A stretch of DNA of 64,000 bases from Bacillus siamensis KCTC 13613. GTDB lineage: Bacteria > Bacillota > Bacilli > Bacillales > Bacillaceae. The DNA lies in contig NZ_AJVF01000040.1 in the NCBI RefSeq assembly GCF_000262045.1, positions 1 through 64,000 on the forward strand. The letters run 5' to 3'. The notes beneath the pieces were generated by a model. The model saw nothing but the letters and a program-made list of their open reading frames with translations. It was not told the DNA's origin and made no database searches. This document shows, one piece after another, positions 53,956 to 63,900 of this stretch (position 1 is the stretch's first letter; every line of letters begins with the position of its first letter). The translations under genes and the position numbers were made by a program.

Positions 53956-55197
53956 TTATTGATATTTTTTAAAGATCAAAGTGGCATTATGTCCGCCGAA
54001 TCCGAGCGAGTTGCTGAGAACGATGTTAACATCCTGCTCGCGCGCTTTGTCCGGTACATAATCTAAATCACACTCTTCATCAGGTGTTTCGATGTTAATC
54101 GTCGGCGGGATAACGCTGTCTTTAATCGCCATGACGGAGAAGATGGCTTCAATTCCTCCGGCAGCGCCTAACAAATGGCCCGTCATTGATTTTGTCGAGC
54201 TGATGGCAAGCTTGTACGCATGATCGCCGAAAACGGTCTTAATGGCTTTTGTCTCGTATTTGTCATTGTAGTACGTGCTTGTGCCGTGAGCGTTAATGTA
54301 ATCAATTTCTTCAGGCTTGATGCCCGCATCTTTGATTGCTTCTTGCATCGCTCTCGCACCGCCTTCCCCGTCTTGGGCAGGCGCGGTAATGTGGTAAGCA
54401 TCACCCGTTGAGCCGTAACCGACAATTTCTCCGTAGATTTTCGCACCGCGGGCAAGCGCGTGCTCAAGCTCTTCAAGTACGACGATCCCCGCGCCTTCTC
54501 CCATGACAAAGCCGTCACGGTTTTTATCAAACGGGCGGCTTGCCGTTTTCGGATCAGGATTTGTAGAAAGGGCTTTGTTTGCGCTGAAGCCCGCAAATGA
54601 CATTCTTGTCAGCGGCGCTTCCGTTCCGCCCGTAATCATCGCATCGGCATCGCCGCGCTGAATGACTTTAAACGCGTCACCGATAGAGTTTGTCCCCGTC
54701 GCACATGCCGTCACCGTACAGGAGTTAACTCCTTTTGCTCCGAGAGCGATTGAGATTTGGCCTGTCGCCATATCCGGAATCATCATCGGAACAAAGAACG
54801 GGCTGACCCGTCTCGGCCCTTTTGTCAGGAAGATTTCGAATTGGGATTCAAGCGTTTCAAGGCCGCCGATTCCGGAACCGACCCAAACGCCGACTCTTGG
54901 CGCGATCTCTTCTGTGATGTTCAGACCGGCATCTTCAACAGCCATTTTCGCGGCTACGACAGCATATTGCGTGAAGCGGTCCATTTTTCTCGCTTCTTTT
55001 TTATCCATGTAGTTTTCAATATTGAAATCTTTCAGTTCAGCAGCTACTTTCGCCGGATACTCATCCGATTCCACACGTGTGATCGGTCCGACTCCGGATA
55101 CGCCGCTAATTGCATTTTTCCAGCTTGTTTCGGCGTCGTTGCCAAGCGGAGACAAGGCTCCAAGTCCTGTAACGACTACTCTTTTTTTACTCATCAT
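53956..55197 (-). CDS. fabF: 3-oxoacyl-ACP synthase II FabF
   Basis: 413 residues, thiolase-fold condensing enzyme. Active-site Cys in [11 protein letters not shown] (near 165), the two His in [12 protein letters not shown] and [14 protein letters not shown]. Elongates acyl-ACP with malonyl-ACP; the cerulenin target. 20 bases after fabHA, cotranscribed and FapR-controlled. Confidence 0.96.
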   Translation of the reverse strand: MMSKKRVVVTGLGALSPLGNDAETSWKNAISGVSGVGPITRVESDEYPAKVAAELKDFNIENYMDKKEARKMDRFTQYAVVAAKMAVEDAGLNITEEIAPRVGVWVGSGIGGLETLESQFEIFLTKGPRRVSPFFVPMMIPDMATGQISIALGAKGVNSCTVTACATGTNSIGDAFKVIQRGDADAMITGGTEAPLTRMSFAGFSANKALSTNPDPKTASRPFDKNRDGFVMGEGAGIVVLEELEHALARGAKIYGEIVGYGSTGDAYHITAPAQDGEGGARAMQEAIKDAGIKPEEIDYINAHGTSTYYNDKYETKAIKTVFGDHAYKLAISSTKSMTGHLLGAAGGIEAIFSVMAIKDSVIPPTINIETPDEECDLDYVPDKAREQDVNIVLSNSLGFGGHNATLIFKKYQ

Positions 55198-55217
55198 GTG
55201 TGCACCTCACCTTTTTT

Positions 55218-56156
55218 CTATCGTCCCCAGCGCACCGCTATGGCGCCCCATGTCAATCCTCCGCCGAAACCGACCATGACGATGACATCGCCGTCTTTAA
55301 TTTTACCTGCTTCCAGTTCCTCTACTAATGAAATCGGAATGGATGCTGCGGATGTGTTTCCATATTTATGGACTGTTTTAGACATCTTTTCAACCGGAAG
55401 CTCCAAACGTTCCCGTGCCGCTTCCATAATGCGGATGTTTGCCTGATGGGGAATCAAAAAGTCTACGTCCTCTTTGGAAAGACCGGCTTTTTCAATGACA
55501 TTTACACTTGATTCACCCATTTGCCGGACGGCGAATTTGAATACTTCTCTTCCATGCATGATTGTATGCCCTTTTTCATCTAAGTACAAGTGCTGACCGC
55601 CTGTACCGTCTGCTCCGAGCTCAAATGACAGTATGCCTCTGTCGTCGCTGACCGGTCCGATGACAGCCGCTCCGGCCCCGTCCCCGAACAGAACAGCCGT
55701 ATTGCGGTCTTCCCAGTCAGTAATGCTTGAAAGCTTTTCGACTCCGACCACAAGGACATGTTTGTATGTTTGCGATTCAATGAATTGTTTGGCGGTTACG
55801 ATACCATACATAAAACCCGCACATGCGGCGCTGATATCCATCGCGCACGCTTTTTTGGCCCCGAGCTTTTCTTGTATCATACAGGATACGGTAGGGAAAG
55901 ACTGGTCGGGAGTGACCGTCGCCACGAGGATCATATCAAGCTCCTCAGCGGAAATGCCCGCCTGATCAAGCGCTTTTTGCGCAGCCTCAGCGGCCATGCC
56001 GGATGAATACATATCTTCAGCGGCGATTCTTCTTTCTTCTATACCTGTTCTCGTACGAATCCACTCGTCCGATGTATCTACCATTTGTTCAAGATCATGA
56101 TTTGTCAGCACTTTTTCCGGGATGTAACGGCCGACACCAAGAATTCCAGCTTTCAT
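55218..56156 (-). CDS. fabHA: 3-oxoacyl-ACP synthase III FabHA
   Basis: 312 residues. Nucleophile C112 in DISAACAGF, His in [12 protein letters not shown] and Asn in [11 protein letters not shown], the FabH triad. It condenses branched-chain acyl-CoA primers with malonyl-ACP, starting iso/anteiso fatty acids. The place next to fabF identifies FabHA rather than FabHB. Behind a strong promoter with a FapR operator. Confidence 0.96.
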   Translation of the reverse strand: MKAGILGVGRYIPEKVLTNHDLEQMVDTSDEWIRTRTGIEERRIAAEDMYSSGMAAEAAQKALDQAGISAEELDMILVATVTPDQSFPTVSCMIQEKLGAKKACAMDISAACAGFMYGIVTAKQFIESQTYKHVLVVGVEKLSSITDWEDRNTAVLFGDGAGAAVIGPVSDDRGILSFELGADGTGGQHLYLDEKGHTIMHGREVFKFAVRQMGESSVNVIEKAGLSKEDVDFLIPHQANIRIMEAARERLELPVEKMSKTVHKYGNTSAASIPISLVEELEAGKIKDGDVIVMVGFGGGLTWGAIAVRWGR

Positions 56157-56209
56157 AGGAAATACTCCTTTTTATAATGAATTTAAAACTAATTAGTTAT
56201 GATCAATTA

Positions 56210-56226
56210 TTAGTATCAGGTACTAA
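56210..56226 (-). promoter_or_regulatory. FapR operator of fabHA-fabF
   Basis: TTAGTATCAGGTACTAA (minus strand TTAGTACCTGATACTAA) is a full match to the FapR palindrome; it touches the -10 element. Confidence 0.93.
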
Positions 56227-56254
56227 TTCTACCCTATTTTTTTTCTGTTGGCAA
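56226..56254 (-). promoter_or_regulatory. Sigma-A promoter of fabHA-fabF
   Basis: Minus-strand TTGCCA (56249-56254), 17 bases, TAGAAT (56226-56231), directly upstream of the FapR box. Confidence 0.85.
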
Positions 56255-56321
56255 TATATTCGTCTAAACTATCGGCTCCTGATCTTCATAGTATAAAAGG
56301 AAGATGAAAGGAGGCTTTATT

Positions 56322-56549
56322 ATGGATATTTTCACTAAAATGATGTTCGGCAATTCCGGGGACCGGGATAAAGAACCGGAAGAAAACCCGGAGCAGCCTC
56401 AGAAAGAAAACGAAGAGCAGGAGATCGATTACAATCACGTCATGAATCAGCTCGGTTCCATCATGAACTCCCTGGATCAATTAAAGCCAGTATTTAAAGA
56501 CCTTGGGCTTGGATCGATGGTATCCGCTATAAAGAAAAAAATCATGTGA
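56322..56549 (+). CDS. yjzB: Small acidic protein YjzB
   Basis: 75 residues from ATG at 56322 (AAAGGAGG upstream; an in-frame ATG 18 bases earlier lies before that site). Acidic low-complexity part (EPEENPEQPQKENEEQEID) then a helical end (MNQLGSIMNSLDQLKPVFKD). Divergent from fabHA, convergent with comZ, as B. subtilis yjzB. Function unknown. Confidence 0.82.
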   Translation: MDIFTKMMFGNSGDRDKEPEENPEQPQKENEEQEIDYNHVMNQLGSIMNSLDQLKPVFKDLGLGSMVSAIKKKIM

Positions 56550-56551
56550 AA

Positions 56552-56582
56552 AGCCACTTCATGAAAAAGTGGCTCTCTTTAT
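56552..56582. terminator. Bidirectional terminator between yjzB and comZ
   Basis: AGCCACTT...AAGTGGCT stem with CTCTTTATTT on the plus side and TTTTC on the minus side. Confidence 0.82.
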
Positions 56583-56770
56583 TTATTCAGCTCTCCGGCA
56601 TCAGATCTGCCAAGCTCATACGCTTCCGCCATGACCGATGTAAATAGATCCATAAACGGCTGAATCATTTCCATAGACAGATCAATGCCGGATTTCTCAA
56701 GCTCCGCCTTTGCTTCCGGCAGGTATTTCATTGCGATCTGCATAAATTCAAGAGACTTTTCATGCTGCAT
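56579..56770 (-). CDS. comZ: ComG operon repressor ComZ
   Basis: 63 residues, helical (HEKSLEFMQIAMKYLPEAKAELE), the length of B. subtilis ComZ. It lowers comG expression. Starts 12 bases after med and is cotranscribed with it. GAGGTGG-type ribosome site before ATG. Confidence 0.9.
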   Translation of the reverse strand: MQHEKSLEFMQIAMKYLPEAKAELEKSGIDLSMEMIQPFMDLFTSVMAEAYELGRSDAGELNK

Positions 56771-56782
56771 GTGTATCCACCT

Positions 56783-57736
56783 CTATTCATTTGACGGCAG
56801 TTCATTTGTTCGGTTATACGTTTTTACAAGGTCTGAGATTTTGTCTTGAAATGCTTTGTCCACCAGAGGGCTGAACGTCCCCATTTCAACGACTCCTTCC
56901 CTGAAATCGAAGTCGTGATCTCCGCTCTTGAGCGTGCCGTTATTATATTGCTCGGCGATTATTGTATAGGCTTTGTCTACATTTTGCACGGTGCTTGTCA
57001 GCACCGTGTTTTTGCCCAGGTTCGATTGCTCGGCGACATAGCCGATGGCGTAAAGCCCGTCTTTTTTAATTTGCTGAATGACAGGAACATTATACCCGTC
57101 TCCGGCCGGATATACAACATCCGTGCCTTCTGCTTTTAACTTCTTATAAAGATGCAGTGCTTCATTGCCGTTATCCCAATGGTCCGTAAATTCAGTATTG
57201 ACGGTGATATCGGGCTTTTCATATTTTGCTCCTTTAATAAAGCCGTCTACCTCAGGCTGCCATAAAAACGAGGCGATGACGCCGACCTCATTCGTTTTTG
57301 ACATATGGGCGGCCGTCATTCCCCCAAAAAAGCCCATCGCTTCTCCCATAAGATGAACGCTTGTGACATTATCGTTTTTCGCCGTTCCGTTTGCGACGAC
57401 GAATTCCATGTCGGGATAATCCTTACTGATCATATTGAAGATTTCCTCGTATTCATTTCCGTGCCCGTATAAAAGATTGACTCCTTTTTTATGCAAATCA
57501 TCTATCGCTTTTAAAATATCTTCATCAGATCTGATATTTTCTTTATAATAAACGTCAACGTTAAATTCAGATTGTATCGCTAATAAACCTTTGTAACCTT
57601 TTGTGCCCCATACCAGGTCACTGATGGTATCGGGAAACAGCATTCCGACCTTCTCAATTTTCCCTTTAAACGGAGTTTGTGCGCATCCGCTCAATAAAAG
57701 GAGGACAGAAAAGACCATGACAAGCCTGGTGATCAA
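56783..57736 (-). CDS. med: Transcriptional activator Med (BMP-family lipoprotein-like)
   Basis: 317 residues from TTG at 57736, chosen because it gives exactly the B. subtilis Med length and has AAAGGGG upstream; longer frames lack a ribosome site. A lipobox-like LLLLSGCAQ (C18) suggests an anchored protein, and the body is a BMP/periplasmic-binding fold (GMLFPDTISDLVWGTKG, DVVYPAGDGYN). In B. subtilis Med stimulates comK expression. Operon med-comZ. Confidence 0.9.
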   Translation of the reverse strand: MITRLVMVFSVLLLLSGCAQTPFKGKIEKVGMLFPDTISDLVWGTKGYKGLLAIQSEFNVDVYYKENIRSDEDILKAIDDLHKKGVNLLYGHGNEYEEIFNMISKDYPDMEFVVANGTAKNDNVTSVHLMGEAMGFFGGMTAAHMSKTNEVGVIASFLWQPEVDGFIKGAKYEKPDITVNTEFTDHWDNGNEALHLYKKLKAEGTDVVYPAGDGYNVPVIQQIKKDGLYAIGYVAEQSNLGKNTVLTSTVQNVDKAYTIIAEQYNNGTLKSGDHDFDFREGVVEMGTFSPLVDKAFQDKISDLVKTYNRTNELPSNE

Positions 57737-57824
57737 GCCGTGTTCAACCCCTTTTTTACTCATAACATGTATAATTGATATACATTTATTGTAGCGGTAA
57801 TGCACATAACATGGAAGGTATTTC

Positions 57825-58394
57825 TTAAAAATTGTCGAATGTTGATGAAAATTGTCTTTTCCACTCTTGAATTTTTTCTTCCGCTTCTGTTTTTTGCGTT
57901 TTTTCTATTATTTCCAGGGTAATAACCTGATTTTCGTCCTCTGTGCCGTCCGCCTGAAGCTTATTCATCAGACCGCAGACTGCGTCTTCTAAAAAGACCC
58001 TGCTTTCGCCATCTTCTTTCGCTTCCGTCCACGGGCCGTAAAGCGGCGGAAGAATAATCGTTTTAACCGTGTCCCACTGGCCGTTTTTTTCCCAGTCTCC
58101 GTGATCCTCGTTGTAAACAATCCAATATAAAGGCTCCGTTCTGTCTTCAGGCAGACATCCGCTCCCGTATTGAACGCAGATTCGATCGTATTCCTTATCA
58201 CCGATTTCATCTATGATTTGAAAAAGCCCGTTTCTCCCGAGCCACATTAAACGTTCTTCTAAATACAGCTGCCTCGTTTTGTCCTCCGGCTCATCCAAAA
58301 TGACATCAACATGCACACCTTCATCCATCATCCGTTCGCATAATGAAAGGCCGAGAAATTCATCTGCTCCAATGATCAGCGCTGTCTTCATCAT
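57825..58394 (-). CDS. yjaV: Conserved protein YjaV (nucleotide-binding fold-like)
   Basis: 189 residues. The start MKTALIIGADEFLGLSLCERM looks like a Rossmann strand-loop-helix (GADEFLG instead of GxxGxxG). Rest acidic, no catalytic motif I can name. Corresponds in place and length to B. subtilis YjaV, a gene expressed in late sporulation. 80 bases after yjaU. Confidence 0.82.
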   Translation of the reverse strand: MMKTALIIGADEFLGLSLCERMMDEGVHVDVILDEPEDKTRQLYLEERLMWLGRNGLFQIIDEIGDKEYDRICVQYGSGCLPEDRTEPLYWIVYNEDHGDWEKNGQWDTVKTIILPPLYGPWTEAKEDGESRVFLEDAVCGLMNKLQADGTEDENQVITLEIIEKTQKTEAEEKIQEWKRQFSSTFDNF

Positions 58395-58473
58395 ATATGC
58401 CGCCTTTCCGGTTTTTCATTCACGCACAAGCCAAACAGCCCTCTGAAAAGAGATGGCTGTTGTATACTATTCA

Positions 58474-59208
58474 CTACAGGTCTTTTTCATGACTGCGGAA
58501 AAAGCGGCAGATGGCTCTGTACATCCGCGCCGGATTCTCAAGCATGTGATATGTGATATCAGTCTTGCATCCGGTCTTTTCCCGGGCTTCTTTATATGCG
58601 TTCGCATGCAGGGTATACGGATACGGCGCTCCGGTCGTTCTTTGCCATATATGTACCGGCACGCTGGTGCGGCAGCCGGTGATGGTCTGATAGGTCAGCG
58701 AGCTTGCCTCTTTTTCAGAAACACCGAAGCTTTGAGCCGTTTCTCTCAGAAACTGCTTATAAAAAAACTTATTTTCTTTCTCTGATTCAAAATGGGCTTG
58801 AAGGTCAAGACAAGGATCTAACATTGCTGCTGAACGGATATGCTCCGGCGAAGATTGCAGCAATTGATCGGCGATGAGAGCGCCCATGCCTTCTGCAAGC
58901 AAGTGTATCTTCGGGTTGAGGGTTTCTTGTTTCAGCACATAATGAATCAGCTGCCTGGCGTAAGCGGCGGCTTTTTCCGATCCCCAGTGCCTGCCGTATA
59001 AATTGCTGTTGAAGATTGTATAACCTCTGTCACGCAGCGTATTTAACAGATGGTTCCTCCCTTCATGTTCGAGCCAAAAGCTTGAATCCCCGCTGACAAA
59101 GTGAGTTCTGTCCCCAAGAATAAAGATACAGAAGCCGTTCGGCCGATACGGCAGATGGATGACGTTCAGCTCAGATCCGAGTTGGAAAAATCTTTCCGTT
59201 ATCCCCAT
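58474..59208 (-). CDS. yjaU: Alpha/beta hydrolase-like protein YjaU
   Basis: 244 residues from ATG at 59208 with AAAAGGAGGCGG upstream. Seen: [15 protein letters not shown] (near 105-119), a nucleophile-elbow position where GxSxG reads AEGMGA, i.e. the Ser is replaced by Glu-Gly-Met, so the fold may be non-catalytic. Otherwise hydrolase-like (CNxx[19 protein letters not shown]). Counterpart of B. subtilis YjaU. Upstream of yjaV on the same strand. Confidence 0.8.
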   Translation of the reverse strand: MGITERFFQLGSELNVIHLPYRPNGFCIFILGDRTHFVSGDSSFWLEHEGRNHLLNTLRDRGYTIFNSNLYGRHWGSEKAAAYARQLIHYVLKQETLNPKIHLLAEGMGALIADQLLQSSPEHIRSAAMLDPCLDLQAHFESEKENKFFYKQFLRETAQSFGVSEKEASSLTYQTITGCRTSVPVHIWQRTTGAPYPYTLHANAYKEAREKTGCKTDITYHMLENPARMYRAICRFFRSHEKDL

Positions 59209-59469
59209 GCCTTTCCGCCTCCTTTTACTCCTAGTTTCTCTATTGGCTATCATATGTAAGAAGAATGAAAACGGATCAGTTAAACCCCTAGTTGCTTCTA
59301 TGTTTTGGCTATTATACCGGTGCGGAGACCGTATTTTCTGTCAGACGGCCGGACAGGCGGGAAAAAGTCAGTTTTAGGGCGGGGCTTTTTGATGCGAAAT
59401 TGACCTTCCGCCCGCGCCTTATGTATGGTATGATACAACGTAGAATAAAATGAAGGACGAGGTGGAAAC

Positions 59470-59655
59470 GTGCGGTTAGTTATCGGTTTTATTTGGACGT
59501 TCCTTTTAACACATATGGCCTGTTATTTGATCGCCTCCATGAACAGCGCGGCATACAACTTCAAGCAATCATCAGTTATCGCCGTGGTTATCGCGGTGCT
59601 TGTGTTTGTTCTTGCGGAAGTCATGCCTGTCAAACAGGATGCAAGCCAGCATTAA
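59470..59655 (+). CDS. yjzD: Small membrane protein YjzD
   Basis: 61 residues, GTG start with GACGAGGTGG upstream. Two hydrophobic segments (LVIGFIWTFLLTHMACYLIA and SSVIAVVIAVLVFVLAEV) and a short polar tail. Same length as B. subtilis YjzD. Terminator follows; function unknown. Confidence 0.87.
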   Translation: MRLVIGFIWTFLLTHMACYLIASMNSAAYNFKQSSVIAVVIAVLVFVLAEVMPVKQDASQH

Positions 59656-59657
59656 TT

Positions 59658-59690
59658 AAAAAAACCTGCTATTCAGCAGGTTTTTTTGTG
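59658..59690. terminator. Bidirectional terminator between yjzD and yjzC
   Basis: AAAACCTGCT-ATTC-AGCAGGTTTT stem with seven or more T/A on both sides. Confidence 0.92.
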
Positions 59691-59691
59691 T

Positions 59692-59871
59692 TCACGGTTT
59701 TCGTTGATATGTCCATAATCTGTTGTGATTTGAAGTCTCAGGAAACATTTCTCCCGCTGTAAGCTTGATTTTTTGCGGATTTTTGACCATACTTCCCGTT
59801 TCGCCGATTTCAACGTACACACCGTTATTCGGCGCTTTTTGTCCCGGTCGGAATTGATGCTGCTGTCCCAC
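59692..59871 (-). CDS. yjzC: Small conserved protein YjzC
   Basis: 59 residues, GTG start at 59869-59871 after AAAAAGGAGGAAAT. It begins MGQQHQFRPGQKAPNNGVY and contains EIGETGSMVKNP, the YjzC family pattern (short beta-rich protein of bacilli). No membrane segment, no cysteine. Function unknown. Lies in the gap ahead of argF's terminator, opposite strand to yjzD. Confidence 0.88.
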   Translation of the reverse strand: MGQQHQFRPGQKAPNNGVYVEIGETGSMVKNPQKIKLTAGEMFPETSNHNRLWTYQRKP

Positions 59872-59928
59872 GTCATTTCCTCCTTTTTCTTTTTCATGTA
59901 GTATGCGCTTGTATACGGGAAAATATTA

Positions 59929-59960
59929 AAAAACCGCTGAATGAGGCTCAGCGGTTTTTT
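59929..59960 (-). terminator. Terminator of the arg operon
   Basis: Minus-strand AAAACCGCTGA...TCAGCGGTTTT; the argF stop codon TGA (59948-59950) is inside the left arm. A T-run follows. Confidence 0.9.
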
Positions 59961-60919
59961 TGTTCATCCTGTTTGTAAAGAAGAGCTTTCAAGAGCGCTT
60001 TTTGCGCGTGAAGCCGGTTTTCCGCCTGCTGGAATACCGCAGAGTTCGGGCCGTCAATTATCTCGGACGTGACCTCTTCCTCCCGATGCGCGGGCAGACA
60101 GTGCAAAAAGGTATAGTCAGGTTTGGCGAGACTGACGAGTGAGGCGTTGACTTGGTACGGGGCAAACACGTTCAGCCGCTGCTGCATCTCTTCTTCCTGC
60201 CCCATGCTCGTAAAGACGTCGGAGTAAATCACGTCTGCATCCCGCACCGCTTCCTGCGGATTTTCGGTAAGGATGATCTCCGCTCCGGAAACAGCCCCAG
60301 CTTCTTTTGCGGCATTTACCGCCTCTTCCTCTACTTCATAGCCTTTCGGGGAAGCAATCGCAATGTCACAGCCCATTTTTGCGCATCCGATCATAAGTGA
60401 ATGCGCCACATTATTTCCGTCACCGATATAGGCGACTTTTACACCTTTCAGTTTTCCTTTTATTTCTTGTATCGTTAACAGATCCGCGAGTGCCTGACAC
60501 GGGTGGTACCGGTCGGTCAGCCCGTTTATGACGGGAATGTGTGCATGCTCGGCAAGTTCTTCGACTTTTTCATGCTCAAATGTGCGGATCATAATGGCAT
60601 CAACGAATCCGGACAGCACCTTCGCCGTATCCGCGACCGTCTCTCCCCGTCCAAGCTGCAGGTCGCTGCTTGAAAGAAATAGTCCTGTTCCTCCGAGCTG
60701 AGCCATGCCCGCTTCAAAGGATACACGCGTGCGGGTTGAAGATTTTTCAAAAATCATCGCCAATGTTTTTCCTTGAAAAATCGGCTGTATCGGATGCTGT
60801 TTTAATAATGAAGCTTCTGTCAGAAGCCCGTTAATGTCAGAAGGGCTGAAATCCTTCAAGGAAAGAAAATCTTTGCCGTACAAATGGGTTAATGTATGTT
60901 CCGCTTTTACTGTGTGCAT
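59948..60919 (-). CDS. argF: Ornithine carbamoyltransferase ArgF
   Basis: 323 residues. Carbamoyl-phosphate loop STRTRVSFE (near 57-65), HPCQALADLLT near 150, and the ornithine site FLHCLPAHREEEV. It makes citrulline from ornithine and carbamoyl phosphate made by CarAB. Overlaps carB by 13 bases, the last gene of the argCJBD-carAB-argF operon known in B. subtilis. Confidence 0.96.
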   Translation of the reverse strand: MHTVKAEHTLTHLYGKDFLSLKDFSPSDINGLLTEASLLKQHPIQPIFQGKTLAMIFEKSSTRTRVSFEAGMAQLGGTGLFLSSSDLQLGRGETVADTAKVLSGFVDAIMIRTFEHEKVEELAEHAHIPVINGLTDRYHPCQALADLLTIQEIKGKLKGVKVAYIGDGNNVAHSLMIGCAKMGCDIAIASPKGYEVEEEAVNAAKEAGAVSGAEIILTENPQEAVRDADVIYSDVFTSMGQEEEMQQRLNVFAPYQVNASLVSLAKPDYTFLHCLPAHREEEVTSEIIDGPNSAVFQQAENRLHAQKALLKALLYKQDEQKNR

Positions 60920-63900
60920 GATGCCACATCCTTTTGATAAAGATCTTTAAGCGATACAGGCTGAGGTCTGCCGGAGCCGCTTGCTAAAAATGCCTTTGCG
61001 GTTTCCGGTTCAGTAAAGACCGTCACGCCGTGCGTCATGGCTTCAATCCGCTGTTTACGCGCTTCTTCAGAATGATTGAAATTAATATGGACCGCTTTAT
61101 CCTTCCGATCCGCCCAGGCCTGAAAAGAGTCTTTGCACACGGTGAATCCCGCAGCTTGAGCCTGCCGTGCCAGTTCCTCATCTCCGCCTTCCAGATAGAC
61201 GCTTCCTTTTTTCTCCCAGACTTGCGCATAGATTTTTTTCAGGGCGCTTTCTGCGTCAAAGGCGACACACATCCCTTCTCCTGTCGACTTCATTTCCGGT
61301 CCCGGCTTTACGTCAACATCCTGAATGGCGTGAGAAGAAAATACCGGGAATTTCACAGCCGTTCCATGCTGATTTTGAACCTCGGGCTTGAGGTCTTTAA
61401 GGGAAGCTCCGGCCAGCAGTCTGGCGGCAAGCGGGATCATCGGCACTCCCATCACCTTAGACACGACAGGAACCGTGCGGCTTGCCCGCGGATTCACTTC
61501 AAGAACGAGAATATCCCCTTTGTCATCAATGACAAACTGAATGTTCATAATGCCTTTGAAACCAAGTTTTACCGCAATTTTTTCGGCAGCCTTTTTTATA
61601 TCCCGCTGCATATCAAGTGTGACGGACGGACCCGGCAGAATCGCAAAACTGTCGCCCGAATGGACGCCGGCCCGTTCAATGTGTTCTGTGTAAGTCGGAA
61701 CGAATACTTCATGTCCGTCGGAAATCAGATCGATCTCCAATTCTTTTCCTGTAATGTACTGGTCGATCAAAATCGGATACGGCATGCCCGCTTCTTTTTC
61801 CAGCAGGTCTGACAGCTGCGCTTCTGAATCCACGATGATCATGCCCATCCCCCCGATGACATAAGACGGACGGATCAGCACGGGATACCCGATGCGGCTT
61901 GCTTTTTCCGCGGCTTCTTCTTTCGTATAAGCCGTTTCCCCTTCGGCATGTTTCAGATCAAGCTCATCAAGCAGCCGATAAAACAGATCCCGATCCTCCA
62001 GCGCATCCAGGGTTCTAAAGGATGTTCCGAGCAGCTGAACACCCGCTTTTTCCAGTGATTCAGCGGCATTGATAGCGGTCTGTCCCCCAAACTGGACGAT
62101 GGCAAAATCAATGTTTTCATGTTCCGCCACGTTTAAAATATGCTCTGATGTCAGCGGTTCAAAATAGAGCCTGTCGGCAATTTCGTAATCGGTGCTTACC
62201 GTTTCCGGATTGTTATTGATCATAATCGTTTCATAGCCCAGCTTTTGCAGGGTCAGGACGCCGTGGACTGCGCTGTAGTCAAATTCCACTCCCTGACCGA
62301 TACGGATCGGGCCTGATCCTATAATGAGCGCCCGTTTTTTCTCTTTTCGGCTGATATCTCCGTCGCTTTCTCCGAGATAGGTGGAGTAGAAATAATTTGT
62401 CTTGGCATCAAATTCAGCGGCGCATGTATCTACGATTTTAAACGACGGGACGATATCTGCTTTCTTTCTGAGAGCGCGGATGTCTTCTTCCGTTTTTCCC
62501 GTAAGAGACGCGATCATGACGTCCGTGAAGCCTTTTACCTTCGCCTGCTTTAAAAGCGGGACAGACAGATGATCTCCTTCTTCCATCAGCTTGTTTTCCA
62601 ATGTGATGATATTTCGGAATACATGAAGGAAAAACGGGTCAATTTTCGTTTTAGAATGAATGTTTTCTATCGTTACACCGCGGCTTAACAGTTCCATGAC
62701 GACGAAGAATCTCCGGTCATCCGGCGTTACCGCTAAGTCCCACAGCTGATTGACCGTAAAGCCGCCGAGTTCAGGAAGGCGGGTGCCGATCGTTTTCAGC
62801 TCAAGGGAGGCCGCCGCTTTTTGAATGGCCGCTTCCATATTTCTTTCGATCGCCATGACCTCTCCCGTCGCTTTCATCTTCGTTCCGAGCGTGCGGTCGG
62901 CATGTTTAAATTTATCAAACGGCCAACGCGGGAACTTGACGATGACATAATCCAGCGCCGGTTCAAAGCTTGCATAAGTAGAGCCCGTCAGCGGATTTTT
63001 CAGTTCATCAAGCGTATAGCCGACGGCAAGTTTCGCCGCCATTTTGGCAATCGGATAGCCGGTCGCTTTTGATGCGAGAGCTGAAGAGCGGCTGACACGC
63101 GGGTTCACTTCAATGACATAGTACTGTTTGCTGAACGGGTCCAGCGCAAATTGAATGTTGCAGCCGCCGACCACATCAAGCGCTGAAATAATCGCCAAAC
63201 TTGCAGAACGGAGCATCTGATATTCTTCATCCGTTAACGTCTGGGACGGCGCGACTACGATCGAGTCTCCTGTATGCACGCCGACGGGATCAATGTTTTC
63301 CATGTTGCAGACGGTGATGCATGTATGATTTCTGTCACGCATGACCTCATATTCGATTTCTTTAAAACCGGCGATGCTTTTTTCGACGAGGCATTGGCTG
63401 ATCGGGCTTGCCAACAGCGCCTGTTTAATCAGCGTTTGAAACGCTTCTTTCGTTTTCGCGATTCCGCCTCCCTTTCCGCCTAACGTATACGCCGGTCTCA
63501 GAATAACCGGAAATCCGATAGACTCAGCGAAGCGGAGGGCATCTTCTTCGTTGTCGACGATTTCGCTTTCCGGAACGGGCTGGTCGAGCTCCTTCATCAG
63601 GGCCCGGAACCGCTCGCGGTCTTCGCCTTTTTGAATGGTCTCCACTGATGTTCCTAAAAGCTTAACGTGATGCTTCTTCAGCACGCCTGCTTCTTCAAGC
63701 TTAACAGCTAAATTCAATGCCGTCTGGCCACCCAAATTGGCAAGGAGGCCGTCCGGTTTTTCTTTTTCAATGATGGCTTCGATGCTTTCGGTCGTGAGCG
63801 GTTCAAAATAAATTTCATCAGCAAACGCCTCATCCGTCATAATTGTTGCCGGATTGTTGTTGACGAGAATAACACGGTATCCTTCTTCTTTCAGAGCCAT

